A stretch of 19,048 bases of DNA from an uncultured Clostridia bacterium. Its GTDB lineage: Bacteria; Bacillota; Clostridia; TANB77; CAG-508. The stretch covers positions 1-19,048 of the forward strand of contig CATJZH010000080.1 in assembly GCA_949746285.1 (NCBI GenBank), written 5' to 3'. Below, piece by piece: positions 6,684 to 14,492 of the stretch. How positions within the stretch are numbered: the first letter of the stretch is position 1; every line of letters starts with the position of its first letter. The notes under the pieces were generated by a model. The model did not search any database, was not told where the DNA came from, and saw nothing but the letters and a program-made list of their open reading frames with translations. The position numbers and the translations under genes were made by a program.

Positions 6684-8927
6684 CTACTGAGAATATATTG
6701 CATCATCATTAATTACTACATTTATTACTGTTCCTTCTTCTACCACAGTTTCCATTATTGGATCTTGTGATACAACTTTTCCTTTTGTTCCATCTACTTT
6801 TATATTTAAATTTTGAGCTCTTAAAGCGTTCATTGCTTGACTGGCTGTCATTTCTTTTAAATTCGGAACTTGAGTTTTAGGTTTTTCTTCATTTTCTGTT
6901 TCATATAAACAAATTACGGCATCTTCTTTAAGCGCTGTACCAAATTTAGGAACCTGGTCTTTTACAACACTTGTATTTGGATCTCCTGTAGTATTTGATT
7001 TTACATTAAATCCTAATTCTTGTAATTTTATTGTTGCCTCATTAAATGTCAAATTTGAAACATCTGGTACATTTATTAATAATTCTTCATCATTTTGTTC
7101 TGATGCAGTCGATAAGCTAGATGTAATTCCTAAATATGGCAATACTTCAGATAATATTTTTCTTGCAGTTGGTCCTGCAACTTGACCTCCTTGATGATTA
7201 GCATTTTCAGAAAGTCCATGCAAAGCAACTAATGTTACTACTTGCGTATTTTCTATTGGTGATATAGCTATAAAAGATGCTACATAACCATCTGCTTCTC
7301 TACCTACAGGTGGCTCTGAAGTACCACTTTTCCCACCTATTGAAAACCCTTCTATAGCTACTCTTTTACCTGTTCCTTCTGTTACAACTGCCTGCATCAT
7401 AGATTTCATTGTATCTGCTGTTTGTTTTGAAATTACTTGTCTAACTTCTTTTGTTTCAAGTACTTCCTTACTTCCACTATCTGTATTTTCAATTTCTTTT
7501 ACTATTCTTGGCTCGACTAAGATTCCATCATTGCAAATTGCTGATACTGCTGTTATTAACTGAAGTGGTGAAATTTCAAATCTTTGACCAAACGATGCAG
7601 TAGCAAGTTCTACTGGTCCCATTTCATCTAATTTGAAAAATGTTCCTGGATATGCTCTTGCTATATCACTTCCTACACTATCAAATAGTCCGAAAGCTTG
7701 ATAATATTTATATAAAGTTTTAGCTGTAACTCTTTGTCCCAATTGCATAAATGCTGGATTACAAGAATTACATAAGGCTTCTTTTAAGGATTGGGCTCCA
7801 TGTGGCTGTTTAGATCTCCAACAACTAATCTCTTTATCTGCAACTTGATAAGAACCACTACAGAAAAATTCCCCTGGTGTATCTGTTTTAACCAATCCCT
7901 CTTCTAGTGCTACTGCTGCTGTTATTAATTTAAAAGTTGACCCAGGTTCATATGTACCAGAAACTACTTTATTTTTCCATAGGCTTAATAATGATGATGT
8001 TTTAGTTTCTGCTTCTAATGAATTCCATTCTTCTTCAGTATATCCTGTTGGTAAGTAACTTGATGGTGAATTTAAATCATAATCAGGATATGATGCCATA
8101 GCTAATATCTCCCCTGTTTGAGGATTCATTATAATTACATTTCCTCCTGTAGATGATGTATTTTCATTTACTGCTTGTTCTAAATATTTTTCTGCTATTG
8201 ATTGAATTGTTGCATCTATCGTCAAATAAATATTACTTCCATTTTCTGAAGCCACATACTGCTCATCTTCATCTGATATTGCATTTCCTCTTAAATCTGT
8301 TGTTCTTACTACCTTTCCAGCTGTTCCTGTTAAAACATCGTTTAATCTTTCTTCTATTCCTGTTTGTCCATTATTATCTGTTCCACAAAATCCTATTAAA
8401 TTTGATGCCATATCATTGTAAGGATAATATCTTTTAGAATCTTCATCTATATTTATTCCTGCTGTTATAGAATTTTCAGACATCCAAGAATTTAATTTAT
8501 CTATTTTATCTTTTTCAACTTTTTTCTCTATTATAATAACAGATCTTTTCATAGATAACTTTTCTATCATTTCATCATATGTTATGTTAAAAATTTCTGA
8601 TATTCCTTTTGCTATTATTTCATCTGGAACCTTTTTATTATTTGAATAAGTTACTTTTCCAGGATTTAAAGATACTGTATCTACTGGTATACTTTGTGCT
8701 AATATTTCTCCTTTGGCATCATATATTGTACCTCTATTTGGACTTATTATTTGTTTTTTTACTTGTTGATTATAAGCTTTTTCAGCTAAATCTTTACCCT
8801 TAATAAACTGCAAAATCATTAAATGTCCTACTACTATAAAAAAACCTAATGTTACTATAATTCCAATAAGGACTAATCTTAAATTACACCAAATATTTTC
8901 ATTTTTCTTCTTAGATTTTTTTTTCAT
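6684..8927 (-). CDS. SpoVD/PBP2-like class B penicillin-binding protein with two PASTA domains
   Basis: Class B PBPs are membrane-anchored DD-transpeptidases that crosslink peptidoglycan in the septum, sidewall or spore cortex. The 747-residue protein has a Lys-rich cytoplasmic start and one membrane helix (about 17-40). A PBP dimerisation domain (about 60-225) has the RGTIYD signature (65-70). In the transpeptidase domain the active-site motifs are SxxK at Ser330-Lys333 (GSTFK), SxN at Ser388-Asn390 and KSGT at 533-536. Two C-terminal PASTA domains follow at about 618-676 and 685-741. This architecture matches SpoVD and clostridial PBP2 proteins; which role applies is not decidable here. GGAG lies 6 bases before the ATG. 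It sits between the J-like gene (14-base gap) and dapF. Confidence 0.93.
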   Translation of the reverse strand: MKKKSKKKNENIWCNLRLVLIGIIVTLGFFIVVGHLMILQFIKGKDLAEKAYNQQVKKQIISPNRGTIYDAKGEILAQSIPVDTVSLNPGKVTYSNNKKVPDEIIAKGISEIFNITYDEMIEKLSMKRSVIIIEKKVEKDKIDKLNSWMSENSITAGINIDEDSKRYYPYNDMASNLIGFCGTDNNGQTGIEERLNDVLTGTAGKVVRTTDLRGNAISDEDEQYVASENGSNIYLTIDATIQSIAEKYLEQAVNENTSSTGGNVIIMNPQTGEILAMASYPDYDLNSPSSYLPTGYTEEEWNSLEAETKTSSLLSLWKNKVVSGTYEPGSTFKLITAAVALEEGLVKTDTPGEFFCSGSYQVADKEISCWRSKQPHGAQSLKEALCNSCNPAFMQLGQRVTAKTLYKYYQAFGLFDSVGSDIARAYPGTFFKLDEMGPVELATASFGQRFEISPLQLITAVSAICNDGILVEPRIVKEIENTDSGSKEVLETKEVRQVISKQTADTMKSMMQAVVTEGTGKRVAIEGFSIGGKSGTSEPPVGREADGYVASFIAISPIENTQVVTLVALHGLSENANHQGGQVAGPTARKILSEVLPYLGITSSLSTASEQNDEELLINVPDVSNLTFNEATIKLQELGFNVKSNTTGDPNTSVVKDQVPKFGTALKEDAVICLYETENEEKPKTQVPNLKEMTASQAMNALRAQNLNIKVDGTKGKVVSQDPIMETVVEEGTVINVVINDDAIYSQ

Positions 8928-8941
8928 TATATCTCCACACT

Positions 8942-9631
8942 CTATTTCTTAAAAATACCTATTATGGCTTTTAAAAATATACTAAATATATCTACTAAAG
9001 ATTTAATAATAAAGTTTTCTTCATATAAACTTACTAATATCCTTTTTATAGGAGGTATATTCCAAGCAATAGCACAAATAACTACTATTACTACTATTGT
9101 TATAAGTGTTATTTTTATTTTGCTTAGAGTTAAACTTCCTTGTGATTTAAGACCTACTTTTTTTAAATAATCATTATATGCTTTATTATATGCTTGATTA
9201 TATTCTTCTTCTATTTTTTGAGCTTTTTTTAAATTTTCTTTAAATTGTTTTTGAGCAGCTTTTATAGCAGCGTTTTTTTCTTCACGAGTTAGAATTTCCT
9301 CATTTGCTATCTCTTCTTCATAAAATCTCTTATCTTCTTCTATTTTATTATTATCTTCATTTTCATTATCATCACTAATAGCAACTTCTTTTATTAATTT
9401 TTCTGCTCTTTTTTGAGCTAAATCATTATTATATCTTTTTCTCTTTTCATCATCCATTACAATACCATAAGCTATTTTTAGCTTATTTAAAATCATTTCA
9501 TTTTCTTTATTTTCTAAATCAGTTAAATTAGGATTTATTTGGTACTCTATTACTAACTTTTGATAAGACTTTTCAATTTCTTCTTTAGAAGCATTTTCAC
9601 TAACTTCTAATAAATCATATATTGTAACCAT
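8942..9631 (-). CDS. Membrane-anchored J-like domain protein lacking HPD
   Basis: Residues 2-70 have the helix pattern of a DnaJ J-domain (YDLLEVSENASKEEIEKSYQ, later DDEKRKRYNND). The HPD tripeptide needed to stimulate Hsp70 ATPase is replaced by Gln31-Ile32-Asn33. By family knowledge it should not be a standard DnaK co-chaperone. A charged, Glu/Lys-rich and probably coiled-coil region (80-160) follows, then a membrane helix at about 174-192. A second hydrophobic amphipathic stretch runs from 205 to 229 at the C-terminus. The protein is therefore likely a tail-anchored cytoplasmic-facing protein. AAAGGTG precedes the ATG. It lies between the HD-domain gene (28-base gap) and the PBP gene, so an envelope-related scaffolding role is possible but unproven. 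Confidence 0.8.
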   Translation of the reverse strand: MVTIYDLLEVSENASKEEIEKSYQKLVIEYQINPNLTDLENKENEMILNKLKIAYGIVMDDEKRKRYNNDLAQKRAEKLIKEVAISDDNENEDNNKIEEDKRFYEEEIANEEILTREEKNAAIKAAQKQFKENLKKAQKIEEEYNQAYNKAYNDYLKKVGLKSQGSLTLSKIKITLITIVVIVVICAIAWNIPPIKRILVSLYEENFIIKSLVDIFSIFLKAIIGIFKK

Positions 9632-9659
9632 TTTTCACCTTTATTTTTCTTTATTATAT

Positions 9660-10217
9660 TTAAACATCATAAAAATATGTAGCTTCAAGGTCTGCTTCAT
9701 GAACTAATAACGCTAACGGATATTTTTTAAATGCAAGTCCTAATGTAGTATATAATTCTTTTGGTTCTGTAAATCCCATATGCCATCTAATACAATATTT
9801 TTCTTCACTAGTAAGCTTTAAATATTCTGTTAACATCATAACACTTTTTTCACCATGACCATATGGTACTTTATCGTCTACTGTGTAATATGGGACTTTT
9901 TCCCATTCTCCAAATTCATTTTTAGCATTTCTATAATCAACTTTATAATAATTTACTTTACATATATCATGCAATAACGCTATTATAATTAAACTTTCTT
10001 CTGATACATTTATTTGAATTACAGAATTCTCTACTTTATATTTTAAAATCTCATATACTTTCATACTATGTTCTAATAATCCACCTTCATAGTTTCCATG
10101 AAATCTTGTACTAGCTGGAGCTTTAAAAAAATCTGTTTTAGTTTCTAAAAATTCTATTAATGTATCCATTCCCTCTCTATTCGTTTTCTTTAATAGTTTT
10201 ATAAATTCTTCTTTCAT
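9660..10217 (-). CDS. HD-domain phosphohydrolase-like protein
   Basis: The 185-residue protein has the HD metal-dependent phosphohydrolase pattern. His50 lies in GGLLEHSMKVYE, the eponymous His83-Asp84 in ALLHDICKV, His121 in YGHGEKSV, His146 in RWHMGF and Asp176 in LVHEADLEA. These are the residues expected to bind the catalytic metals. HD proteins cleave nucleotides, cyclic nucleotides or phosphomonoesters; the substrate cannot be read from the sequence. AGGAAAA sits upstream of the ATG at 10217. It appears to be the first gene of the cluster HD, J-like, PBP, dapF (gaps 28, 14 and 58 bases). I found no confident promoter in the 196 bases before it. Confidence 0.85.
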   Translation of the reverse strand: MKEEFIKLLKKTNREGMDTLIEFLETKTDFFKAPASTRFHGNYEGGLLEHSMKVYEILKYKVENSVIQINVSEESLIIIALLHDICKVNYYKVDYRNAKNEFGEWEKVPYYTVDDKVPYGHGEKSVMMLTEYLKLTSEEKYCIRWHMGFTEPKELYTTLGLAFKKYPLALLVHEADLEATYFYDV

Positions 10218-10332
10218 TCATTTTTCCTAGTAAATAACTAGTTCCCCCTTTATTTTATTTCTAATAGAAAATTATTCTACAATTCCTATTAAATATCGTA
10301 TACTATTATTCTTTTGAATATAATTTTATCAT

Positions 10333-10367
10333 AAGCACTTTTAAAATACAAGATTTTAAAAGTGCTT
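10333..10367. repeat. Perfect 15-bp inverted repeat, possible terminator of the XRE gene
   Basis: AAGCACTTTTAAAAT (10333-10347) and ATTTTAAAAGTGCTT (10353-10367) are exact reverse complements around the 5-base loop ACAAG. It lies 46 bases past the XRE stop codon and upstream of the HD gene. There is no good T tract on either side, so a classical terminator is not certain; processing or a protein-binding site are alternatives. Confidence 0.6.
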
Positions 10368-10413
10368 TGTATATACTATATAGAATATTAAATTCGAGCA
10401 TTGAATTTTTACT

Positions 10414-10803
10414 TTATTCTTCATAGTCATTATATTCTGTCTTTTGTTTTTTTAAATAATTAATAATATTTTTAGATAGATTTTTTCCATTTTGTAACTC
10501 ATTATACATTAAATCTTCATTTGTTTTAGAGCCGAATATAAACTCGTCTAAAATTTCTCTAGGTTCTATTTCTAGTGCGTTACATATTATAACAAATTTA
10601 TTTAAAGTAACACCGTTTGTTCCATTTTCTATTTGCATAATATAAGATGGTGTCATCATTGTTCTTATAGCCATTTGTTCTGTTGAAATATTTTTTTTGT
10701 TTCTTATTTCTTTTATTTTAGAACCTATTTCAATATTAAATTGTTTTTTATGATTAAAAATATACTGATTCACATTTACTGTTTCCAGATTAGAATTAAA
10801 CAT
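10414..10803 (-). CDS. XRE-family helix-turn-helix regulator
   Basis: The 129-residue protein has a Cro/C1-type DNA-binding domain at about residues 26-87. It contains GSKIKEIRNKKNISTEQMA, a turn, MTPSYIMQIENG with the recognition helix near 51-60, and a closing helix ending EPREIL. The first 24 residues and the charged C-terminal 40 residues (ending EYNDYEE) have no recognised domain. The ATG at 10803 has AAAGGGTGA upstream. Such regulators usually repress their own promoter and a few targets. A small palindrome between its -35 and -10 elements supports autoregulation. It is transcribed alone. The target is unknown. Confidence 0.88.
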   Translation of the reverse strand: MFNSNLETVNVNQYIFNHKKQFNIEIGSKIKEIRNKKNISTEQMAIRTMMTPSYIMQIENGTNGVTLNKFVIICNALEIEPREILDEFIFGSKTNEDLMYNELQNGKNLSKNIINYLKKQKTEYNDYEE

Positions 10804-10832
10804 AACACATCACCCTTTCTAAAAGTATAGAT

Positions 10833-10862
10833 ATAATAACATTAAAAACAGATGTTTGTCAA
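10833..10862 (-). promoter_or_regulatory. Promoter of the XRE gene with a candidate operator in the spacer
   Basis: On the minus strand a consensus TTGACA (10857-10862) and TATTAT (10833-10838) are 18 bases apart. Next to the -35 and overlapping its first base, AAACA-GA-TGTTT (10846-10857) is a perfect 5-base inverted repeat. That is the usual size and position for a dimeric repressor half-site pair. Confidence 0.7.
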
Positions 10863-10902
10863 TATTGGATTTAATTTAATTTTAGTAAAATAATATATAA
10901 TA

Positions 10903-11058
10903 GAACAAAAGAGGACATTATGAAAATTGCAAAAGACAAAACTTATTGCAAATGTCCTCGTTTTTGTTCGTGTGCCAATTTTACGTGAGTAAAATTGTGT
11001 ACAAATTTTGCCGAAGGCTTTATATAATAGGAATTGCAGAGCAATTTCCTATTATATA
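10903..11058. repeat. Cluster of palindromes / structured intergenic element
   Basis: Four inverted repeats are packed into ~156 bases. (A) GAACAAAA+GAGGACATT (10903-10919) pairs with AATGTCCTC+TTTTGTTC (10951-10969, one 2-base bulge), with an inner TTGCAA/TTGCAA pair. (B) CAATTTTAC-GTGA-GTAAAATTG lies at 10976-10997. (C) GCC-GAA-GGC lies at 11010-11018. (D) TATATAATAGGAATTGC-AGA- (11021-11040) is followed by its complement at 11041-11058 with one bulged T. A TATAAT at 10896-10901 on the plus strand would start a transcript right at repeat A. The element could be a small structured RNA, stacked terminators or a palindromic mobile repeat; I do not recognise a family. Confidence 0.65.
10920..10988 (+). 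CDS. Possible 22-codon cysteine-rich small ORF
   Basis: An ATG at 10920, with GAGGA at 10911-10915, opens a 22-residue frame ending at the TGA at 10986. It contains CKCPRFCSC, four cysteines in a pattern that could bind metal. The spacing of the ribosome binding site is short (4 bases) and the frame lies within palindrome A, so it may be chance. A plus-strand TATAAT at 10896-10901 lies just upstream. Confidence 0.18.
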   Translation: MKIAKDKTYCKCPRFCSCANFT

Positions 11059-11082
11059 AAAAAACGAGCTAAAAGCTCGTTT
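11058..11082 (-). terminator. Intrinsic terminator of the lepB-holB-ricT-mtaD-ferredoxin operon
   Basis: AAACGAGCT (11062-11070) and AGCTCGTTT (11074-11082) form a 9-bp stem with an AAA loop. Seven A on the plus strand (11058-11064) give a T7 run at the right place on the minus strand. It begins 21 bases past the ferredoxin stop. Confidence 0.92.
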
Positions 11083-11102
11083 CTCATAAGTACTTTATAT
11101 TA

Positions 11103-11279
11103 TTATTCTTCTGATGGAGCTGGCGCATCAACTGGGCAGACTCCAGCACATGTACCACATGAAATACAAATACTTTCATCTACAACATATTTATCATCAC
11201 CTTGAGATATACATGTCATTGGGCAAGCACTTGCACAAGCTCCACAAGAGATACATTTCTCTGATATTTTGTAAGCCAT
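11103..11279 (-). CDS. 2[4Fe-4S] ferredoxin, clostridial type
   Basis: This short gene encodes 58 residues starting MAYKISEKC. Two complete CxxCxxCxxxCP cluster motifs are visible: Cys9, 12, 15 and 19, followed by Pro20, and Cys38, 41, 44 and 48, followed by Pro49. These bind two [4Fe-4S] clusters that carry low-potential electrons in anaerobic metabolism. The length matches the classical ~55-residue clostridial ferredoxins. An extra cysteine at 23 is outside the motifs. GGAGGAG sits about 7 bases before the ATG, one of the strongest ribosome binding sites in the window. It lies 55 bases after mtaD and just before an intrinsic terminator, so it is the last gene of the operon that also holds the Fe-S protein RicT. 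Its redox partner is unknown. Confidence 0.95.
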   Translation of the reverse strand: MAYKISEKCISCGACASACPMTCISQGDDKYVVDESICISCGTCAGVCPVDAPAPSEE

Positions 11280-11334
11280 TTAAAAACTCCTCCTTTCATA
11301 ATTTTAAATCTATTTAATTTCTATTTTCATAGAA

Positions 11335-12613
11335 TTATAATAGCCTTTTAGCAATTCTTTTTACTTGTTTCATAACTTCTTTTTCATCTAAATTTATCAT
11401 TTTTCTATTTTGCATTATTATTTTTCCATCTATCATTACTGTTTCAACATCTGCTCCATTAGATGAGTATACTATATTAGCACATACATCATTTTCTGGA
11501 CATAAATGAAGTTTATCATTTTTTATAAAAATTAAATCAGCCTTTTTGCCGAACTTCGATTGTACCAATTTCTTTTTCCATCCCTAAAACTTTCGCACCT
11601 TCTATTGTTGCCATTTTTAAAATATCATAAGCTGAAATTGAAGATGGTTCCATAGTATTTACTTTTTGCAAATATGCTGCAGTTTTCATTTCTTCAAACA
11701 TATCCATTGTTGTTGTACTTCCTATTCCGTCTGTTCCAAGTCCAATGTTTATACCATTTTTTCTTAATTTTACTACATCACATATTCCTGAAGATAATTT
11801 ACAATTGCTTATTGGATTATGAGATATACCGCCTTTTATGTTTTTTAATATTTCTATATCTTTATCTGATACATAAATTCCATGTGCTAAAACTACTGGT
11901 ATATCAAAAACATTTAAGTCATTTAAATATTCTGTACTTCTTTTATTATATCTTGATTTAATTTTAGATTCTTCTTCACTAGTTTCTGCTAAATGCATAT
12001 GTAAACCTGTGTTTAACTCTTTAGCTAAATCCACACATAATTTCATAGTATCTGGATTACAAGTATGTGGTGCATCTGCTGAAACGTATATTTTTATTTT
12101 GCTGTTTTCATTATTATATATTTTAGCATATTCTCTAGTTTTTTCTATTTTATCTTTTATTGCATCATCTTTTATACACCATGCTACAATTGCTCTTAAT
12201 CCGGTATCTTTTATTGCTTCTACAGTTTTATTCATTCCGAAATACATATCATTACATGTTGTTGTACCAGATTTTATCATTTCTAAACAAGATAAATATG
12301 AATTCCAATAAATATCTTCCGGTTTTAATTTATCTTCTACAGGAAATATTGCATTTTCTAGCCAATCTATCAATTTTATATCTGCTTTATATCCTCTAAA
12401 TATACTCATTGCTAAATGTGTATGAGTATTAACTATTCCTGGCATCACTAACATATTTTTAGCATTTATTTTTTCATCTACTTCAATATTTTTATTTATA
12501 TCTTTATCTATTTTTTCAATAATATTATTGTTTATTAGTATATCTTTTTTTTCTATATTAGCTACGTCCCCTACCATATCTAATACATAAGCATTTGTTA
12601 TAAGTTTTTTCAT
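11335..12613 (-). CDS. mtaD: 5-methylthioadenosine/S-adenosylhomocysteine deaminase, split by a one-base frameshift
   Basis: This amidohydrolase deaminates methylthioadenosine or S-adenosylhomocysteine to the inosine forms in SAM recycling. Metal and active-site motifs are visible: His64 and His66 in NTHTHLAMS, His205 and His207 in HMHLAET, His244 in LAHG and Asp295 in GLGTDG. ISHNPISNCKLSSG (263-276) is a strong family signature. The frame ends early at 11537 after EIGTIEV-RQKG, while the expected continuation GKKADLIFIKND runs in another frame to 11335. Removing one C (minus strand) at 11551 restores GTIEVGKKADLI and a normal 425-residue protein. Either a sequencing or assembly error or a fresh mutation is possible. 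AAGGGA precedes the ATG at 12613. A related guanine or cytosine deaminase is the main alternative. Confidence 0.88.
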
Positions 12614-12664
12614 TTATGTTTCCCTTCAAGTTATTATGGTTTTTCTTTTGTTTAATTATTATTT

Positions 12665-13591
12665 CTAAATATCATCTTGAGAAATATTTTTCTTATCATC
12701 ATTCTCAAGTTTTTCAAGTTTCTCTAATTCTTTCAAATCTTCTTCATTTTCAACATCTAATTTATCATCTTCTACGACAGCATCTTTTATAACAACAACA
12801 TCTTTTGCCTCATGTTTTTTAAAATAATATTCATCCCCATCTTGATATTTAACTCTTATAACTTCTTTTAAAGTCTCAACAGAGGCTACTTCACCAGTAC
12901 CTTCTGCAGTCTTAACGATTGCTCCTATTTTAGGAAGCCTACTTAATTTTTCTTCATAAACATCTTGTTCATACTTTAAACAACACATTAATCTTCCACA
13001 ATTTCCTGAAATTTTAGAAGGATTTAATGATATATTTTGCTCTTTTGCCATTTTAATTGAAACCGTTTCAAAATTTCCTAAAAAAGAACAACAACATAAT
13101 TCTCTTCCGCAAATACCATTTCCGCCACATCTTTTAACTTCGTCTCTTACTCCTATTTGACGAAGTTCTATTCTTGTTCTAAAAACTGATGCCAAATCTT
13201 TAACTAGTTCTCTAAAATCTATTCTTTTATCTGCTGTAAAATAAAAAATAACTTTACTTCCATCATACTTATATTCTACATCAATAAGTTTCATTGGCAA
13301 TTCATGTTTTTTTATTTTCTCTAAACATATATTAAAAGCATCTTTTTCTTTTGCCTTATTTTGCATACGCATCTTTTCATCTTTTTCTGTTACTATTCTT
13401 ATAACTCTTTTTAGCGGTTCTGTAACTTCGCTATCTTCAACCTCTTTATTAACTATTACTACTTCACCATATTCTTCTCCCATTGCTGTGTCAACAATAA
13501 CATTCATACCATTTTCTAATTGTAAATTTCCTTGGTCAAAATAATATATTTTTCCAGGTCTTTTGAATCTAACTCCTGTTACTTTTTTCAT
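12665..13591 (-). CDS. ricT: RicT/YaaT, PSP1-domain Fe-S protein
   Basis: RicT (YaaT) forms the RicAFT complex in Bacillus, binds [4Fe-4S] clusters, promotes RNase Y-dependent mRNA maturation and affects the sporulation phosphorelay. The 308-residue protein has the PSP1 domain. Its cysteine sets are Cys155, 161, 166, 167 and 168 in CGGNGICGRELCCCSFLG, and Cys198, 203 and 204 in NCGRLMCCLKYEQD. An acidic, Lys/Glu-rich tail (from about 265) is less conserved. GGGAGG lies about 7 bases before the ATG. Its start overlaps the end of holB by 23 bases, the same adjacency as holB-yaaT in Bacillus. The partners RicA and RicF are not in the window. Confidence 0.95.
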   Translation of the reverse strand: MKKVTGVRFKRPGKIYYFDQGNLQLENGMNVIVDTAMGEEYGEVVIVNKEVEDSEVTEPLKRVIRIVTEKDEKMRMQNKAKEKDAFNICLEKIKKHELPMKLIDVEYKYDGSKVIFYFTADKRIDFRELVKDLASVFRTRIELRQIGVRDEVKRCGGNGICGRELCCCSFLGNFETVSIKMAKEQNISLNPSKISGNCGRLMCCLKYEQDVYEEKLSRLPKIGAIVKTAEGTGEVASVETLKEVIRVKYQDGDEYYFKKHEAKDVVVIKDAVVEDDKLDVENEEDLKELEKLEKLENDDKKNISQDDI

Positions 13592-14480
13592 TTATTTCCT
13601 CCCACATTTTGAAAAGTAAATTATCAATACTCATATCAAAATTACTATTGCTATTAAGTCTTGTTATACATGTATTAACATGTTTTATACATTCAATATA
13701 TCTTTCATTTTCATTTATTTTTGAGTATAAACATACAATTATGTAATCTAATATATCATAAATATTTTCTTTATCATATATTATTTTTCCTTCTAACATA
13801 AATTCTATTATATCTTTGTTTGCTAAATTAGATATTAATATATCTATGTTTTCATATTTTTCTTTTGAATCTTTTAAGGCTATTGCCTTTCCTATGCTTC
13901 CATCAAATGTTTTTAATAAGTTTTTTGAAACATCTGTATAACCTAAATTTTCTTTTACAAACGTAAGCAATTCTTTATCTTCTATCGGCTTAAACTTTAC
14001 GCTCATACATCTTGATTTTATTGTATTTAATATCAAATTTTCATTTGAAGATATAAGAATTATTACTGCAAAATCTGGTGGTTCTTCTAAAGTTTTTAAT
14101 AAACAATTTTGTGCCTCTTTTGTCATTTTTTCACAATCATTTATTATATATATTTTTCTACTTGATAAAATTGGTTTTTCTATTACTCTTTCTGTTAATT
14201 TTCTTATTTCATCAACCTTAATTGTTTCCGATTCTTCATTTATAGAATAGAAGTCTGGATGATTTTTTCCATTAAAACATGTACATGATTTACATGTACA
14301 TATCTCTTCTTTAGTATTTTCTAAACATAATATTTGTTTTGCAAATTCTTTTGCAAACATCAATTTACCAATTCCTGCATTTCCTAGAAACAAATAACTG
14401 TGTAAAATATTTTGATTTTCTACACTCTTTATTAGATAATCCTTTACTTCACTATTACCTATAATATTGTTATAATTCAA
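13569..14480 (-). CDS. holB: DNA polymerase III subunit delta'
   Basis: Delta' is the rigid stator of the clamp loader that opens the sliding clamp during replication. The 303-residue protein is an AAA+ module. Its Walker A-like loop GNAGIGKL (33-40) ends in Leu instead of Ser/Thr, and Cys52, 61, 63, 66 and 68 form the zinc-binding segment. LLKTLEEPP and the SRC motif (TIKSRCMS) are present. The start is a TTG at 14480: an in-frame TAG lies just upstream and AGGAG is 9 bases before it. That ribosome binding site overlaps the stop codon of lepB, showing tight coupling. The gene overlaps ricT at its 3' end. The degenerate P-loop fits the known lack of ATP hydrolysis in delta'. Confidence 0.95.
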   Translation of the reverse strand: MNYNNIIGNSEVKDYLIKSVENQNILHSYLFLGNAGIGKLMFAKEFAKQILCLENTKEEICTCKSCTCFNGKNHPDFYSINEESETIKVDEIRKLTERVIEKPILSSRKIYIINDCEKMTKEAQNCLLKTLEEPPDFAVIILISSNENLILNTIKSRCMSVKFKPIEDKELLTFVKENLGYTDVSKNLLKTFDGSIGKAIALKDSKEKYENIDILISNLANKDIIEFMLEGKIIYDKENIYDILDYIIVCLYSKINENERYIECIKHVNTCITRLNSNSNFDMSIDNLLFKMWEEINEKSNRS

Positions 14481-14492
14481 CTATTTTTTCTC

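Noticed and set aside
11008..11317. Two plus-strand open frames opposite the ferredoxin
   Set aside because: They are antisense shadows of a minus-strand gene with two full Fe-S motifs and a strong ribosome binding site.
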